DNA of 64,000 nucleotides, from contig WGNP01000003.1 in assembly GCA_016124495.1 (NCBI GenBank), forward strand, positions 372,001 to 436,000, read 5' to 3'. Both the position numbers and the translations under genes were made by a program. The stretch comes from Hyphomonas sp. (GTDB lineage: Bacteria; Pseudomonadota; Alphaproteobacteria; Caulobacterales; Hyphomonadaceae). This document shows, piece after piece, positions 36,379 through 45,011 of this stretch (positions within the stretch are counted from its first letter, which is position 1; the number at the start of each line of letters is the position of its first letter). The notes beneath the pieces were generated by a model that saw nothing but the letters and a program-made list of their open reading frames with translations, had not been told where the DNA came from and searched no databases.

Positions 36379-37434
36379 ATGACCACTGATCCTTTCCGCG
36401 ACGAGGACCCCTTGAACGGTCCTATTGACGCCCAGTTCGAGCCGGCCCCTGCCGACCCGGACAAGGCGGCGCGTCCGGGGCCCGGCTGGATTGGGCTTGG
36501 CGCCGCCGCCGTCCTGGCCGCCCTGATCGGCGCGGTCGCCGGCATTTACGGCGCCGACTACGTTCGTCCGAATTCCACCGCTGAACTTGCCGCCGCCCAG
36601 AAACGCCTGGAAAGCCGCCTCGGCGAAGTGATCGCTTCCCAGGCCGCCATCGACCAGAAACTTTCCGAACCCGCCGCCGCTTCCGCCGAACTCGCAGGGC
36701 TGATCCGCGAACTCGATACTGTCTCCCGCCGCCTGGACCAGGCCATCGCCGCCGGCGGCGATCCGGCAGCCCTGGCTGCGGTCACCGCCCGGCTGGACGC
36801 GCTCGAAGGCCGTGCGCCGTCCATGACCGTTTCGGCCAGCGGCGAAGTGGCGGCGTTGACCTCCCGCCTCGCCAGCCTCGAGGCGTCCACACAGGCCGCC
36901 GCCGCCGAAACAAGCGCCGCCATCGCACAGAGCGGCAATCGCGCCGAAGCCGCCCTTGCCTTGTCGGCCATCGAGGCCGCGACCCGTCGCGGCACCGGTT
37001 TCGAGGCCGACTACCGTGCCTTGCGCAATGCGGCGCCCGGCAATGACCCCATCAAACGTCTCGCCCCCTACATTTCAGGCGTCACCGCGCTGACCGCACT
37101 GCAAGCCGAATTCCCGAAAGTGCGCGCCGCGGTGCTGGCCGCCGCGACGCCCGAGACAACGTCTGCCCGGCTCTCCTGGGTAGACAAGATGTTCGGCGAC
37201 GCGGTCAGCGTGCGCCCGGCAAACGGCAAGCATTCGGCGACTGCCAAGGCCCTGGACGCCGCCGCCGCATCGCTCGACGCCGGCGACCTTGCCGGCAGTG
37301 TGAAAGCCCTCAATGGGCTGGACGCGAAGGCCGCCCGCGCCGCCGAGGACTGGACCCGGCGCGCAAACCGCCGCATCACGCTCGAAGAGGCTTTGGAAGA
37401 CGTCCGCCTCAGCCTCATGGAAGGGGGGAACTGA
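36379..37434 (+). CDS. Mic60/mitofilin-family inner membrane protein
   Basis: A 351-residue protein: short cytoplasmic N-terminus, one membrane helix (about 37-59), a long coiled coil (about 65-210, rich in A, E, R, L) and a C-terminal domain with the mitofilin signature, from FEADYRALRNAAPG through LAPYISGVTALTAL to the RRITLEEALEDVRLSL helix. In alphaproteobacteria this gene, between hemD and hemY, encodes the bacterial relative of the mitochondrial cristae protein Mic60, which bends and tethers membranes. ATG 36379 is preferred to a TTG at 36349. Confidence 0.82.
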   Translation: MTTDPFRDEDPLNGPIDAQFEPAPADPDKAARPGPGWIGLGAAAVLAALIGAVAGIYGADYVRPNSTAELAAAQKRLESRLGEVIASQAAIDQKLSEPAAASAELAGLIRELDTVSRRLDQAIAAGGDPAALAAVTARLDALEGRAPSMTVSASGEVAALTSRLASLEASTQAAAAETSAAIAQSGNRAEAALALSAIEAATRRGTGFEADYRALRNAAPGNDPIKRLAPYISGVTALTALQAEFPKVRAAVLAAATPETTSARLSWVDKMFGDAVSVRPANGKHSATAKALDAAAASLDAGDLAGSVKALNGLDAKAARAAEDWTRRANRRITLEEALEDVRLSLMEGGN

Positions 37435-37439
37435 CGGAC

Positions 37440-38870
37440 ATGGGCCGCTTTTTCCTGTTCATTGCCGTCATCGTTCTCGTCTCGGCCGGAGCCGTTCTCG
37501 CCGCGCTGGCGCTCAGCCTGCCCGGCGAGGTGACCTTCCCGGTCGGCAATGAAATCGTCGCCGTGCATTCCGGCGCCGCCGTTATCGGCGTGGTTGTCCT
37601 CGGCGGCATCCTGGCGCTTGGCTGGTGGCTCGCCACCGCGCTTCTGGTCCTGCCGGGCCGAATCTCGAAAGCCCGCCGCCTTGCGCGCACCCGCAAGGCC
37701 AATGCCGCCCTTGCCGAAGGCCTGCTGGCGGCGGAAGGCGGCGATTCCAAAGCCGCGCTGAAACTCGCCCGACGCGCCATGCGCCATGCCGAGGACGAAC
37801 GCCTGAAACTCCTTCTCGAAGCGCGCGCCGCTGAAGCCAACGAAGACTGGGCCGGCGCCGAGCGAGCCTGGGGCCTGCTTACCCGCCTGCCCGGCGGACA
37901 GCTGGCCGGCCTGCGCGGCGCAGCGACCGCCGCCTCCGAACGCGGCGACCAGCTGACAGCCGAGAACCGCGCCCGCGAAGCCCTCGCGCTCAAGTCCGAC
38001 GCCGACTGGCCGTTCAATTCCCTGTTCGACCTGCAAGTCTCAAAGGGCGACTGGGACAAGGCGATCGAGACTCTGACGCTGGGCGAGAAACGCGCCCTGA
38101 TCGAAGGCATCAGCGTCAAGCGCCGCCGCGCCGTGCTGCATACCGCGAAGGCCGTCGGCCTTCCGCACACGGAGAAACAGGTTGCGCAGAAAACGCTCGG
38201 CGAAGCGATCCGCTCGGCGCCCGATTTTCCGCCCGCCGCCTATCATGGGGCGCGCTTCCTGATGACCGACGGCAAGGTCAAGGCTGCGCAAGGCGTCCTA
38301 GAACTCGGCTGGAAGGCGCGGCCGCATCCGGCGCTCGCGCAGCTTTCCCGCCGCCTGATCCCGCAGGATTCCCGCTTCAACATCGCCGCCCGGCTGAAGG
38401 GTCTTGCGGACACCAACCCGAACCACCGAGAAAGCCGCATCCTGATGGCCGAGATCGCGATGGATTCGGCCGACTGGGTCGCCGCGATCAAGACCCTCGC
38501 CCTGCTAGTCGAGGAGAACCCGACCGCGCGCCTCTGCCTCCTGATGGAGCGCGCCCTGAAAGGTTACGGCGACCCGGTCGAGGCCCAGCGCTGGGGCCGC
38601 ATGGCCGCGTCGGCCTCGCGCGAGGCTGACTGGTCGGACCTCGACCCGAAGGGCAATGCCTTCGACTTCGACCGCGCCGGCTGGAGCAGGATGGTCTACG
38701 CGTTTGGCGATGTCGGCGACCTCGTGCACCCGCGCTACGAAGCCTATGGCCGCGAACTGGAGGCCGGACGCGTGCTGGCCCTTCCACTCGCCGACGAGGG
38801 CCCGATCACCCCGAGAGCCCCACAAGGCCCGCTGACCCAGCCCCTGGACTATGCCCCGGACGAGGACTGA
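37440..38870 (+). CDS. hemY: HemY family TPR-containing membrane protein
   Basis: A 476-residue protein with two N-terminal membrane helices (about 4-24 and 42-66) and a large TPR-like helical domain (about 85-400). The segment LPGRISKARRLARTRKANAALAEGLLA (in parts) is the HemY_N signature. The family clusters with hemCD but is not the protoporphyrinogen oxidase of the same name; its role in haem metabolism is undefined. It lies 5 bp after the mic60-like gene. Confidence 0.85.
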   Translation: MGRFFLFIAVIVLVSAGAVLAALALSLPGEVTFPVGNEIVAVHSGAAVIGVVVLGGILALGWWLATALLVLPGRISKARRLARTRKANAALAEGLLAAEGGDSKAALKLARRAMRHAEDERLKLLLEARAAEANEDWAGAERAWGLLTRLPGGQLAGLRGAATAASERGDQLTAENRAREALALKSDADWPFNSLFDLQVSKGDWDKAIETLTLGEKRALIEGISVKRRRAVLHTAKAVGLPHTEKQVAQKTLGEAIRSAPDFPPAAYHGARFLMTDGKVKAAQGVLELGWKARPHPALAQLSRRLIPQDSRFNIAARLKGLADTNPNHRESRILMAEIAMDSADWVAAIKTLALLVEENPTARLCLLMERALKGYGDPVEAQRWGRMAASASREADWSDLDPKGNAFDFDRAGWSRMVYAFGDVGDLVHPRYEAYGRELEAGRVLALPLADEGPITPRAPQGPLTQPLDYAPDED

Positions 38871-38947
38871 GCGGCCGCGCCCGACGCCGCAAAACTGGCC
38901 TTGCGCCCCCAAAGCCCTGCCAGTATACGCGGGGCTTCAAGAAAAGG

Positions 38948-39023
38948 GCCGCTTTAGCTCAGCTGGTAGAGCACCGCATTCGTAATGCGGGGGTCAGGTG
39001 TTCAAGTCACCTAAGCGGCACCA
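38948..39023 (+). tRNA. tRNA-Thr (anticodon CGT)
   Basis: A 76-nt cloverleaf: acceptor GCCGCTT pairs with AAGCGGC, discriminator A and an encoded CCA. The D-loop AGCTCAGCTGGTAGAGC is standard, the anticodon stem CCGCA/TGCGG holds the loop TTCGTAA, giving anticodon CGT for ACG codons, and the T-loop TTCAAGT is present. Confidence 0.95.
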
Positions 39024-39075
39024 TTCCCTCTCCTTCCCTTTCCTGTTGCGCGCGCCGGCCTAGTTCGTCCGGATC

Positions 39076-39783
39076 ATGATAGCTGTTGTGTTTGGAAGTT
39101 CGGGCGGGATCGGGCGAGCGCTGGCCGAGGGCGTGATTGCTACCGGCAAATATACTGCCGTTTATGCTGTTTCGCGCTCCAGGGCGGAGATTAAGGGCGC
39201 GCTCAACCGGCGGGCGGAGTTTACCGACGAGGCACAACTGGCTTCGCTGGCCGCCGAGATCGGCGCGGCGGGGCCGGTGACGCTTTGCCTGGTAGCGAGC
39301 GGGCTTTTGTCCGCGGACGGAGTGCAGCCCGAAAAGACCTACCGTGCGCTGAGCGCCGACGCCTTCGCACGCGTGTTTGCGGCCAACACGACCGCGCCGG
39401 CGCTGATCGCGAAACACTTCCTGCCGCTGATGCCGAAGGCTGAGCGCAGCGTGTTTGCGGCGCTGTCGGCGCGGGTCGGCTCGATCTCCGACAACAGACT
39501 GGGGGGCTGGCATGCGTACCGCGCCTCGAAGGCCGCGCTAAACATGCTGATCCGCAACTTTGCGATCGAGCAGGCGCGGCGGGCGCCGGGCAGTATTTGC
39601 GTGGGTCTTCATCCGGGCACGGTCGATACGGGGCTTTCCAAGGCGTTCCAGGGCGGGGTTCCGGGCGAAAAGTTGTTCACACCCGCGCAGGCGGCGGAGT
39701 ATCTTCTGGGCGTAGTGGACCGTTTAACCCCGGAGAATTCCGGCAAGTGTTTCGACTGGGCCGGTAAGGAAGTTCCGGCCTAG
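39076..39783 (+). CDS. SDR family NAD(P)-dependent oxidoreductase (C-factor-like)
   Basis: A 235-residue short-chain dehydrogenase. The nucleotide-binding turn is GSSGGIG (7-13), and YRASK is the catalytic YxxxK; the conserved Ser is in SALSARVGSI. HPGTVDTGLS is the loop seen in CsgA/C-factor and carbonyl-reductase-like SDRs. Substrate unknown. It overlaps the convergent PhzF gene by 4 bp. Confidence 0.85.
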   Translation: MIAVVFGSSGGIGRALAEGVIATGKYTAVYAVSRSRAEIKGALNRRAEFTDEAQLASLAAEIGAAGPVTLCLVASGLLSADGVQPEKTYRALSADAFARVFAANTTAPALIAKHFLPLMPKAERSVFAALSARVGSISDNRLGGWHAYRASKAALNMLIRNFAIEQARRAPGSICVGLHPGTVDTGLSKAFQGGVPGEKLFTPAQAAEYLLGVVDRLTPENSGKCFDWAGKEVPA

Positions 39784-40598
39784 AGCGTGAACCGGCCTTC
39801 AATCACCGTGACGGCGTTGCCGGTGAGTTTGCATCGGTCGCCTTCCAGCGACACGCCGACCCAGGCCCCGCGGCCCGGATAAGCCTGGTAGCAGCGCGCG
39901 GCGGGCATAGCGAAATTTTGGCCGAGAATGCGCGAAAGCATGGTGTGCCAGCTTCCCGTCGCGGGGTCTTCGTCGATGCCGGAGCCCGGCGCGAAGAATC
40001 GGGATGTCGCGTCAGCGCCATCGCCACCCAATGCGAAGCAGCCGAAATTTCCACGGTCCCAGCCGTCGCCTTCGGCGCCGAGCGACTTAAGGGCTCGCTG
40101 GTCCGGCTTCAGGGCGCGTACGTCTTCCGGCGTCCCGAAGCGCGCGGCGTAGAACATGCCGCACCATGCCTCGAGGGGCCGTGCGCCGAGCGCGGCAGCG
40201 ATTTCGTCCGTGACCGGAACCGGCCGGATCGGCGCAGAGGGAAAATCCATCTCGAGGCGCCCGTCCGCAAGGCGTTTCACGTGGAGGCGGCCGGACTTCA
40301 CCGTGTCAAAGGCGATGGTCTCGCCGGTGAAGCCAAGCTGTGAAAACAGGACATGAGCTGAAGCGAGCGTCGCGTGGCCGCAAAGCGGCACTTCGACGGC
40401 CGGCGTGAACCAGCGCAGCTTCCAGACGCCCTCGCCGGCGGCGACGATGTAGGCCGTTTCGGCAACGTTGTTTTCGGCAGCGATGGCGAGAAGCGTTTCA
40501 TCCGGCAGGAAGGCGTCCAGCACCATGACGCAGGCCTGGTTGCCCTCGAAGGCTTTGGCGGCAAAGGCATCGACCTGGAAGAAAGGCAGCGACGGCAT
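39780..40598 (-). CDS. PhzF family isomerase-like protein
   Basis: A 272-residue protein with the PhzF two-domain fold. FFQVDAFAAKAFEGNQACVMVL is the family N-terminus (in parts), the catalytic Glu is in ENNVAETAYI (about residue 45) and the GHAT motif occurs in PLCGHATLASAHVL. PhzF isomerises a dihydro-anthranilate in phenazine synthesis, but no other phenazine gene is here, so another small-molecule isomerase role is likely. ATG 40598 gives the family N-terminus. A palindrome at 40622-40633 lies just upstream. Confidence 0.85.
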   Translation of the reverse strand: MPSLPFFQVDAFAAKAFEGNQACVMVLDAFLPDETLLAIAAENNVAETAYIVAAGEGVWKLRWFTPAVEVPLCGHATLASAHVLFSQLGFTGETIAFDTVKSGRLHVKRLADGRLEMDFPSAPIRPVPVTDEIAAALGARPLEAWCGMFYAARFGTPEDVRALKPDQRALKSLGAEGDGWDRGNFGCFALGGDGADATSRFFAPGSGIDEDPATGSWHTMLSRILGQNFAMPAARCYQAYPGRGAWVGVSLEGDRCKLTGNAVTVIEGRFTL

Positions 40599-40621
40599 GG
40601 CGGAGGCTCCGGTTGAGGCCG

Positions 40622-40633
40622 GTGTGATCACAC
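40622..40633. promoter_or_regulatory. Perfect 12-bp palindrome upstream of phzF-like gene
   Basis: GTGTGATCACAC is a perfect palindrome 23 bp before the PhzF-family start. Its half site TGTGA resembles CRP/FNR-type or GntR-type half sites, but without the usual spacer. A dimeric regulator site is plausible; none can be named. Confidence 0.35.
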
Positions 40634-40843
40634 AAGGGGCGGATATTGCACAAGCGAGGAATTCTGATGGGGTATTGAGAGGGGCTGATACAACGGCGAC
40701 CTCCCTGGGGGTGCAGGGAAAACATTGTTGATTCCGGAGAGAGAAGGGATGGAAATACAGGCACCAGAGCAAGCTTGCGCGTCAAAATTCTTTCCAGCCT
40801 CGTTCGTTCGGAGCGATGGTTTCAGGGCGCGATTGCGCCGCGT

Positions 40844-41656
40844 TTAGCGCTTCAGTTCATCCAGCAGCCAGCCATGGTGGACCGGGCCGTGACCCTTGCC
40901 GAGCCCCCTGGCGGCCTTGATGGCGCCGAGGAGATAGTCCCTGCCCTCCTCGACCGCTTCGGGCACCGAGCGGCCCTGGGCGAGGAGAGCGGCGATGGCG
41001 GAGGCGAGGGTACAGCCGGTGCCGTGGGTGGAGGTCGTCCGTATACGGGGCGATTCAAAGATCCACTCGCCGGTGGTGGTCTGCAGCACGTCATGGATCA
41101 CATTGCCGTCGATGTGGCCGCCCTTGACGAGGGCGCCGTGGGCGCCGAGTTCGAGCAGGCGTTCGGCAGCGCGGCGCTGGCCGTCGATGGTTTCCACCGG
41201 CTTACCGGTCAGAACCTCCGCCTCTGGCGCATTCGGCGTGACGAGGCGGGCGCGCGGGATCAGTTCAGACCGGATGGCGCCGATGGCGCGCTCATCGACG
41301 AGACGATCCCCGGAGGTGGCCACCATCACGGGATCGATGACGCGCGGGGTAAGCGCCGCCTGCGCGTGAAGGGCTTCGGCGATCGCCTCGACGAGCTGCG
41401 CCGAGCCGAGCATGCCGGTCTTGATCGTGTCGGCGCCGATATCGGCGAGGGTGACCTTGATCTGGCCAAGTACAGCGTCGAGCGGGACCGCCCAGACACC
41501 GTGGACGCCTTTTGTGTCCTGCACGGTGATCGCAGTGACGGCCGTCATCGCATGACCGCCGAGCATGGTGACGGCCTTGATGTCTGCCTGGATGCCGGCG
41601 CCGCCGCCGGAATCGGAGCCGGCGATGATGAGGACGCGGCCGGTGGGGTTGGTCAT
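40844..41656 (-). CDS. thiD: Bifunctional hydroxymethylpyrimidine (phosphate) kinase
   Basis: A 270-residue ribokinase-fold enzyme that phosphorylates HMP and HMP-phosphate for thiamine synthesis. GSDSGGGAGIQADIK is the substrate loop near the start; GTGCTLASAIAALLAQG contains the anion hole and catalytic Cys; VTPNAPEAEVL is also typical. ATG 41656 is preferred to a TTG at 41671. It partners ThiE (900-1571), 40 kb away. Confidence 0.94.
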   Translation of the reverse strand: MTNPTGRVLIIAGSDSGGGAGIQADIKAVTMLGGHAMTAVTAITVQDTKGVHGVWAVPLDAVLGQIKVTLADIGADTIKTGMLGSAQLVEAIAEALHAQAALTPRVIDPVMVATSGDRLVDERAIGAIRSELIPRARLVTPNAPEAEVLTGKPVETIDGQRRAAERLLELGAHGALVKGGHIDGNVIHDVLQTTTGEWIFESPRIRTTSTHGTGCTLASAIAALLAQGRSVPEAVEEGRDYLLGAIKAARGLGKGHGPVHHGWLLDELKR

Positions 41657-41684
41657 GGCCAGGTCTTTCAAGCGAAGTTCAGGC

Positions 41685-42068
41685 TTAGCGCCGGATGAGA
41701 CTTAGAACGAGACCTACGAAGTGTTGCGGGAATGACAACGGGATCGCGATCAAGAAAAACGGGATCGACAGAGCAATCATAAAGGCGGTTTCTCCCCCCG
41801 AGGCGCCTCCACCTCCGAGATGTCCGGGCAGTATGACCAGAAGCACACCTATTCCCATGCTGCCGCGTCCGAGCAGCGGGCCCCAGGTCAAAGGCCAGGC
41901 GAGTACCGGCCCCATCAGCACCAGTGCCCAGAACATTGTCAGCAGGGTGATACCGATATGGGCGGCCCAGAGGGAGGCTATGAAGGCAGCCGCGACCACG
42001 ATGCCTGCCACCCATCGAACCAATCGCCGCGCCGGTTCGCGGGTTGTGCCCACCGCAAAAGATGTCAT
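41685..42068 (-). CDS. Small integral membrane protein, no family recognised
   Basis: A 127-residue protein with about four hydrophobic segments (residues 17-40, 43-58, 70-80, 92-118), a basic N-terminus and a Gly-rich loop (HLGGGGASGG). GGAGG lies 5 bases before ATG 42068, which is preferred over the 42098 start. Between fsa and thiD on the same strand. No function can be inferred. Confidence 0.65.
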   Translation of the reverse strand: MTSFAVGTTREPARRLVRWVAGIVVAAAFIASLWAAHIGITLLTMFWALVLMGPVLAWPLTWGPLLGRGSMGIGVLLVILPGHLGGGGASGGETAFMIALSIPFFLIAIPLSFPQHFVGLVLSLIRR

Positions 42069-42133
42069 GTCGTCCTCCTGCACCCTGAAGTCTGGCAAAG
42101 GAAGGTTGAGATTTCGTGCAAGCCTGCGGGGAA

Positions 42134-42784
42134 TCAGACTTTGATGCCGGCTTTCTTCGCGTCGGCGAGGAAAGTCTCGAGGCCTTTGTCCGTGAGCGGA
42201 TGATTGACAAGAGATTTTATAACGGCGGGAGGCGCGGTCATCACGTCGGCGCCGGCGAGGGCGCAGAGCTTGACATGGTTGGCCGTGCGGATCGAGGCGG
42301 CGAGGATTTCGGTGTCGAACAGGTAGTTGTCGTAGATCTGGCGGATCTCGTGGATCAGGTCCATGCCGTCAAGGTGGATATCGTCGAGGCGGCCAATGAA
42401 GGGCGAGATGAAGGTCGCGCCGGCTTTCGCCGCGAGCAGCGCCTGGTTTGCGGAGAAGCAGAGCGTGACGTTGACCTGCGTGCCCTCCCCAGTCAGCGTC
42501 TTGCATGCCTTCAGGCCATCAAGCGTCAGCGGCAGCTTTACCGTGACGTTGGAGGCGATCTTGGCGAGCTTGCGGCCTTCCTTGATCATGCCGTCATAAT
42601 CGGTCGCCACGACTTCGGCGCTCACCGGGCCGGGGGTCAGCGCGCAGATCTCGGCGATGACTTCCGCGAAGGGGCGGCCGGACTTGGCGATGAGCGACGG
42701 GTTGGTGGTCACCCCGTCGATGAGGCCGGTGGCGGCGAGGTCGGCGATATCTTTCGTGTCGGCAGTGTCGACGAAGAATTTCAT
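42134..42784 (-). CDS. Transaldolase / fructose-6-phosphate aldolase family
   Basis: A 216-residue TIM-barrel aldolase of the short TalC/Fsa type. [13 protein letters not shown] and [13 protein letters not shown] are the family start, the Schiff-base Lys is in NVTVKLPLT, and [29 protein letters not shown] (in parts) follows. It may be a transaldolase of the pentose phosphate pathway or an aldolase on fructose-6-phosphate; short forms in alphaproteobacteria are usually annotated as probable transaldolase. ATG fits the family. Confidence 0.9.
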   Translation of the reverse strand: MKFFVDTADTKDIADLAATGLIDGVTTNPSLIAKSGRPFAEVIAEICALTPGPVSAEVVATDYDGMIKEGRKLAKIASNVTVKLPLTLDGLKACKTLTGEGTQVNVTLCFSANQALLAAKAGATFISPFIGRLDDIHLDGMDLIHEIRQIYDNYLFDTEILAASIRTANHVKLCALAGADVMTAPPAVIKSLVNHPLTDKGLETFLADAKKAGIKV

Positions 42785-42861
42785 GGGTGGGGTTTCCGGT
42801 CTGTTGAGAAGTCGCTGGCGCTTCCTTAACCAATCAGGACCCGCGCTCCAATAGCGGCGAA

Positions 42862-42894
42862 GACAGAAACGCTCCCCGGCTACCGGAAGGAGCG
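42862..42894 (-). terminator. Probable intrinsic terminator after ugd
   Basis: On the minus strand CGCTCC-TT-CCGG-TAG-CCGG-GGAGCG forms a hairpin (42870-42894) followed by TTTCTGTC. It lies 26 bp after the UDP-glucose dehydrogenase stop. Confidence 0.6.
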
Positions 42895-42919
42895 AGCCCC
42901 CGTGCAGCCGTAAGCGGCC

Positions 42920-44230
42920 TCAGGCGACCGGGCGGCCGATCGAGGTATAGGCAAAGCCATGCCGGGCCATGTCGTCGGGGCTGTAGATGTTTCGCAGGTC
43001 GACGACGACATTGCCCTTCATGGCGCCCTTGATGCGGCCGAAATCGAGCGCGCGGAAGGAATCCCATTCGGTGATGATCACCATCGCGTCGGCGCCGTCG
43101 ATCGCGGCGTAGGCACTGCCTGCGAATTCGATGCCGCTCAGAAGGTGGGCCGCTTCCTTCATCGCTTCCGGATCATAGGCGACGACGCGGGCGCCGGCGG
43201 CCGTGAGGGCCGGGAGGATGTCAAGCGACGGGGCGTCGCGCATGTCGTCAGTGTTCTGCTTGAAGGCAAGTCCGAGCACGCCGATGGTCTTGCCCTTCAC
43301 GTCCCCGCCCATCGCCGCGATGACTTTCGCGGCCATCGCTTTCTTGCGGGCCGCGTTGACCTCGACGACCGTGTCAACGATGCGGACCGGGCTTCCATAA
43401 TCATTGGCGGTCTTGGTCAGGGCGAGCGTGTCTTTCGGAAAGCACGAGCCGCCATAGCCGGGGCCGGCATTCAGGAACTTCTTGCCGATGCGGCCATCAA
43501 GGCCGATGCCGCGCGAGACTTCCTGGACATTGGCGCCGACTTTTTCGCACAGGTCCGCCATCTCGTTGATGAAGGTGATCTTCACGGCGAGGAAGGCGTT
43601 GGCGGCGTACTTGATCAGCTCCGAGGTGCGCCGCTCGGTGAACAGGATCGGCGTCTCGTTGAGGAAGAGCGGGCGGTAGAGTTCCTTCATGACCTGGCGG
43701 GCGCGGTCGTCATCGGTGCCCACGACAACGCGGTCAGGGATCTTGAAGTCCTTGATGGCGGCGCCTTCGCGCAGGAATTCCGGGTTCGAGACGACCGCGA
43801 AGTCGCCGTCCGGGCGCACCTTCCGGATGATCGCCTCGACTTCGTCGCCAGTGCCGACCGGGACGGTCGACTTGGTGACGATGACGGTGAAGCCGGTCAT
43901 CATCTGGCCGATCTCTTCGGCAGCGGCATAAACATAGGAGAGGTCCGCATGGCCATCGCCGCGGCGCGACGGGGTGCCGACCGCGATGAACACTGCGTCG
44001 GCGTCCTTCACGGCTTCGGCGGCATCCACCGTGAAGAAAAGGCGCTCTTCCTTGACGTTTTTGGCGACGAGATCATCGAGACCCGGCTCGTAGATCGGCA
44101 TAATACCCGCGTGCAGCTTGTCGATCTTCGACTTGTCCTTGTCCACGCAGGTGACGATGTGGCCAAAATCGGCAAAACAGGCGCCTGACACGAGGCCGAC
44201 ATAGCCTGTTCCGATAATCGCGACACGCAT
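42920..44230 (-). CDS. ugd: UDP-glucose 6-dehydrogenase
   Basis: A 436-residue enzyme oxidising UDP-glucose twice to UDP-glucuronate. GTGYVGLVSG (7-16) binds NAD, NPEFLREG is a substrate loop, and GPGYGGSCFPKDT holds the catalytic Cys. UDP-glucuronate feeds capsule, exopolysaccharide and aminoarabinose synthesis, which suits the glycosyltransferase genes that follow on the map (45-50 kb). ATG 44230 gives the standard N-terminus. Confidence 0.95.
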   Translation of the reverse strand: MRVAIIGTGYVGLVSGACFADFGHIVTCVDKDKSKIDKLHAGIMPIYEPGLDDLVAKNVKEERLFFTVDAAEAVKDADAVFIAVGTPSRRGDGHADLSYVYAAAEEIGQMMTGFTVIVTKSTVPVGTGDEVEAIIRKVRPDGDFAVVSNPEFLREGAAIKDFKIPDRVVVGTDDDRARQVMKELYRPLFLNETPILFTERRTSELIKYAANAFLAVKITFINEMADLCEKVGANVQEVSRGIGLDGRIGKKFLNAGPGYGGSCFPKDTLALTKTANDYGSPVRIVDTVVEVNAARKKAMAAKVIAAMGGDVKGKTIGVLGLAFKQNTDDMRDAPSLDILPALTAAGARVVAYDPEAMKEAAHLLSGIEFAGSAYAAIDGADAMVIITEWDSFRALDFGRIKGAMKGNVVVDLRNIYSPDDMARHGFAYTSIGRPVA

Positions 44231-44380
44231 GGGCAAACCCTTAAAAATACAAAGCGGATGAACGGGTGCGGGGTGCAATTTTTGTGCGGAGGGGTCAAGG
44301 GGCGTCTGCCGAAAGGGAACCGGGTTAGCTCCCGCAATCGTTAATCATGGGATCAAAACATGAACAGCCGGGAGGGTGGG

Positions 44381-45005
44381 ATGAGCTTCATTCTCTACAC
44401 AAACCCTATGTCGCGAGGGCGGATTGCACCCTGGATGCTGGAAGAAAGGGGGGGCGGCGCACGAGACGCGCTACCTTCACAACGGACCGGGAATGAGTTC
44501 TGCGGAATATGCCGACGTGAACCCGATGCGGAAGGTTCCGGCCATCGTGCATGACGGCATGGTGGTGACCGAGTGCGCGGCGATCTGTCTTTACCTTGCC
44601 GACGCCTTTCCGAAGGCGGATCTCGCCCCGCCGCTGGACGCGCAGGCCGGTTATTGCCGCTGGATGACCTTTGCAGCCGGGCCGTGGGAGACGGCGAGAA
44701 CGAACCGCTCGCTGAATATCAAGTTGAGGGCGGAAGTCTCCGGGATGGTCGGATAGGGGAACTTTGACCGCGCGCTGGAGGTACTGCAGAGCGCCGTTCC
44801 GGAAGACGGCTATCTGCTGGGGTGGAAATTCTCTGCGCCGGATGTCTGCATGGGCTCACAGATCAGCTGGGGCAACCAGTTCGGATCGATCCCGAAGACG
44901 CCGCGCGTGGAGGCCTATCTCGGGCGGCTCCATTCGCGGCACGGCTATATCCGGGCGAGCGAACTCGACGATGCCGCGATGGCCACTTACGGGGCGGCGG
45001 TCTGA
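44381..45005 (+). pseudogene. Glutathione S-transferase, frameshifted and with an in-frame TAG
   Basis: From ATG 44381 (with GGAGGGTGGG upstream) the frame reads SFILYTNPMSRGRIAPWMLEE, then slips at a run of seven G (44448-44454). Removing one G restores HETRYLHNGPG, NPMRKVPAIVHDG and VTECAAICLYLADAFP, the GST thioredoxin-like domain. The restored frame meets TAG at 44754-44756, in GMVG-stop-GNFDRALEVL, then continues as the C-terminal helical domain (DGYLLGWKFSAPDVCMGSQISWG) to a TGA at 45003. The whole is 207 residues, normal for a GST, if both defects are repaired. Either a recent pseudogene or sequence error. Confidence 0.85.
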
Positions 45006-45011
45006 GGCGTG

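Noticed and set aside
40750..40848. 32-codon ORF with a purine-rich stretch (GGAGAGAGAAGGG) before its ATG
   Set aside because: Too short, overlaps the thiD 3' end and shows no recognisable features; kept as a note only.
42959..44188. 409-codon frame opposite ugd, with similar frames opposite cysS (13193), the phosphohexomutase (49276) and the second ABC exporter (52623)
   Set aside because: All are shadows of well-supported genes on the other strand, rich in H, D, R and G, without domains or ribosome sites.
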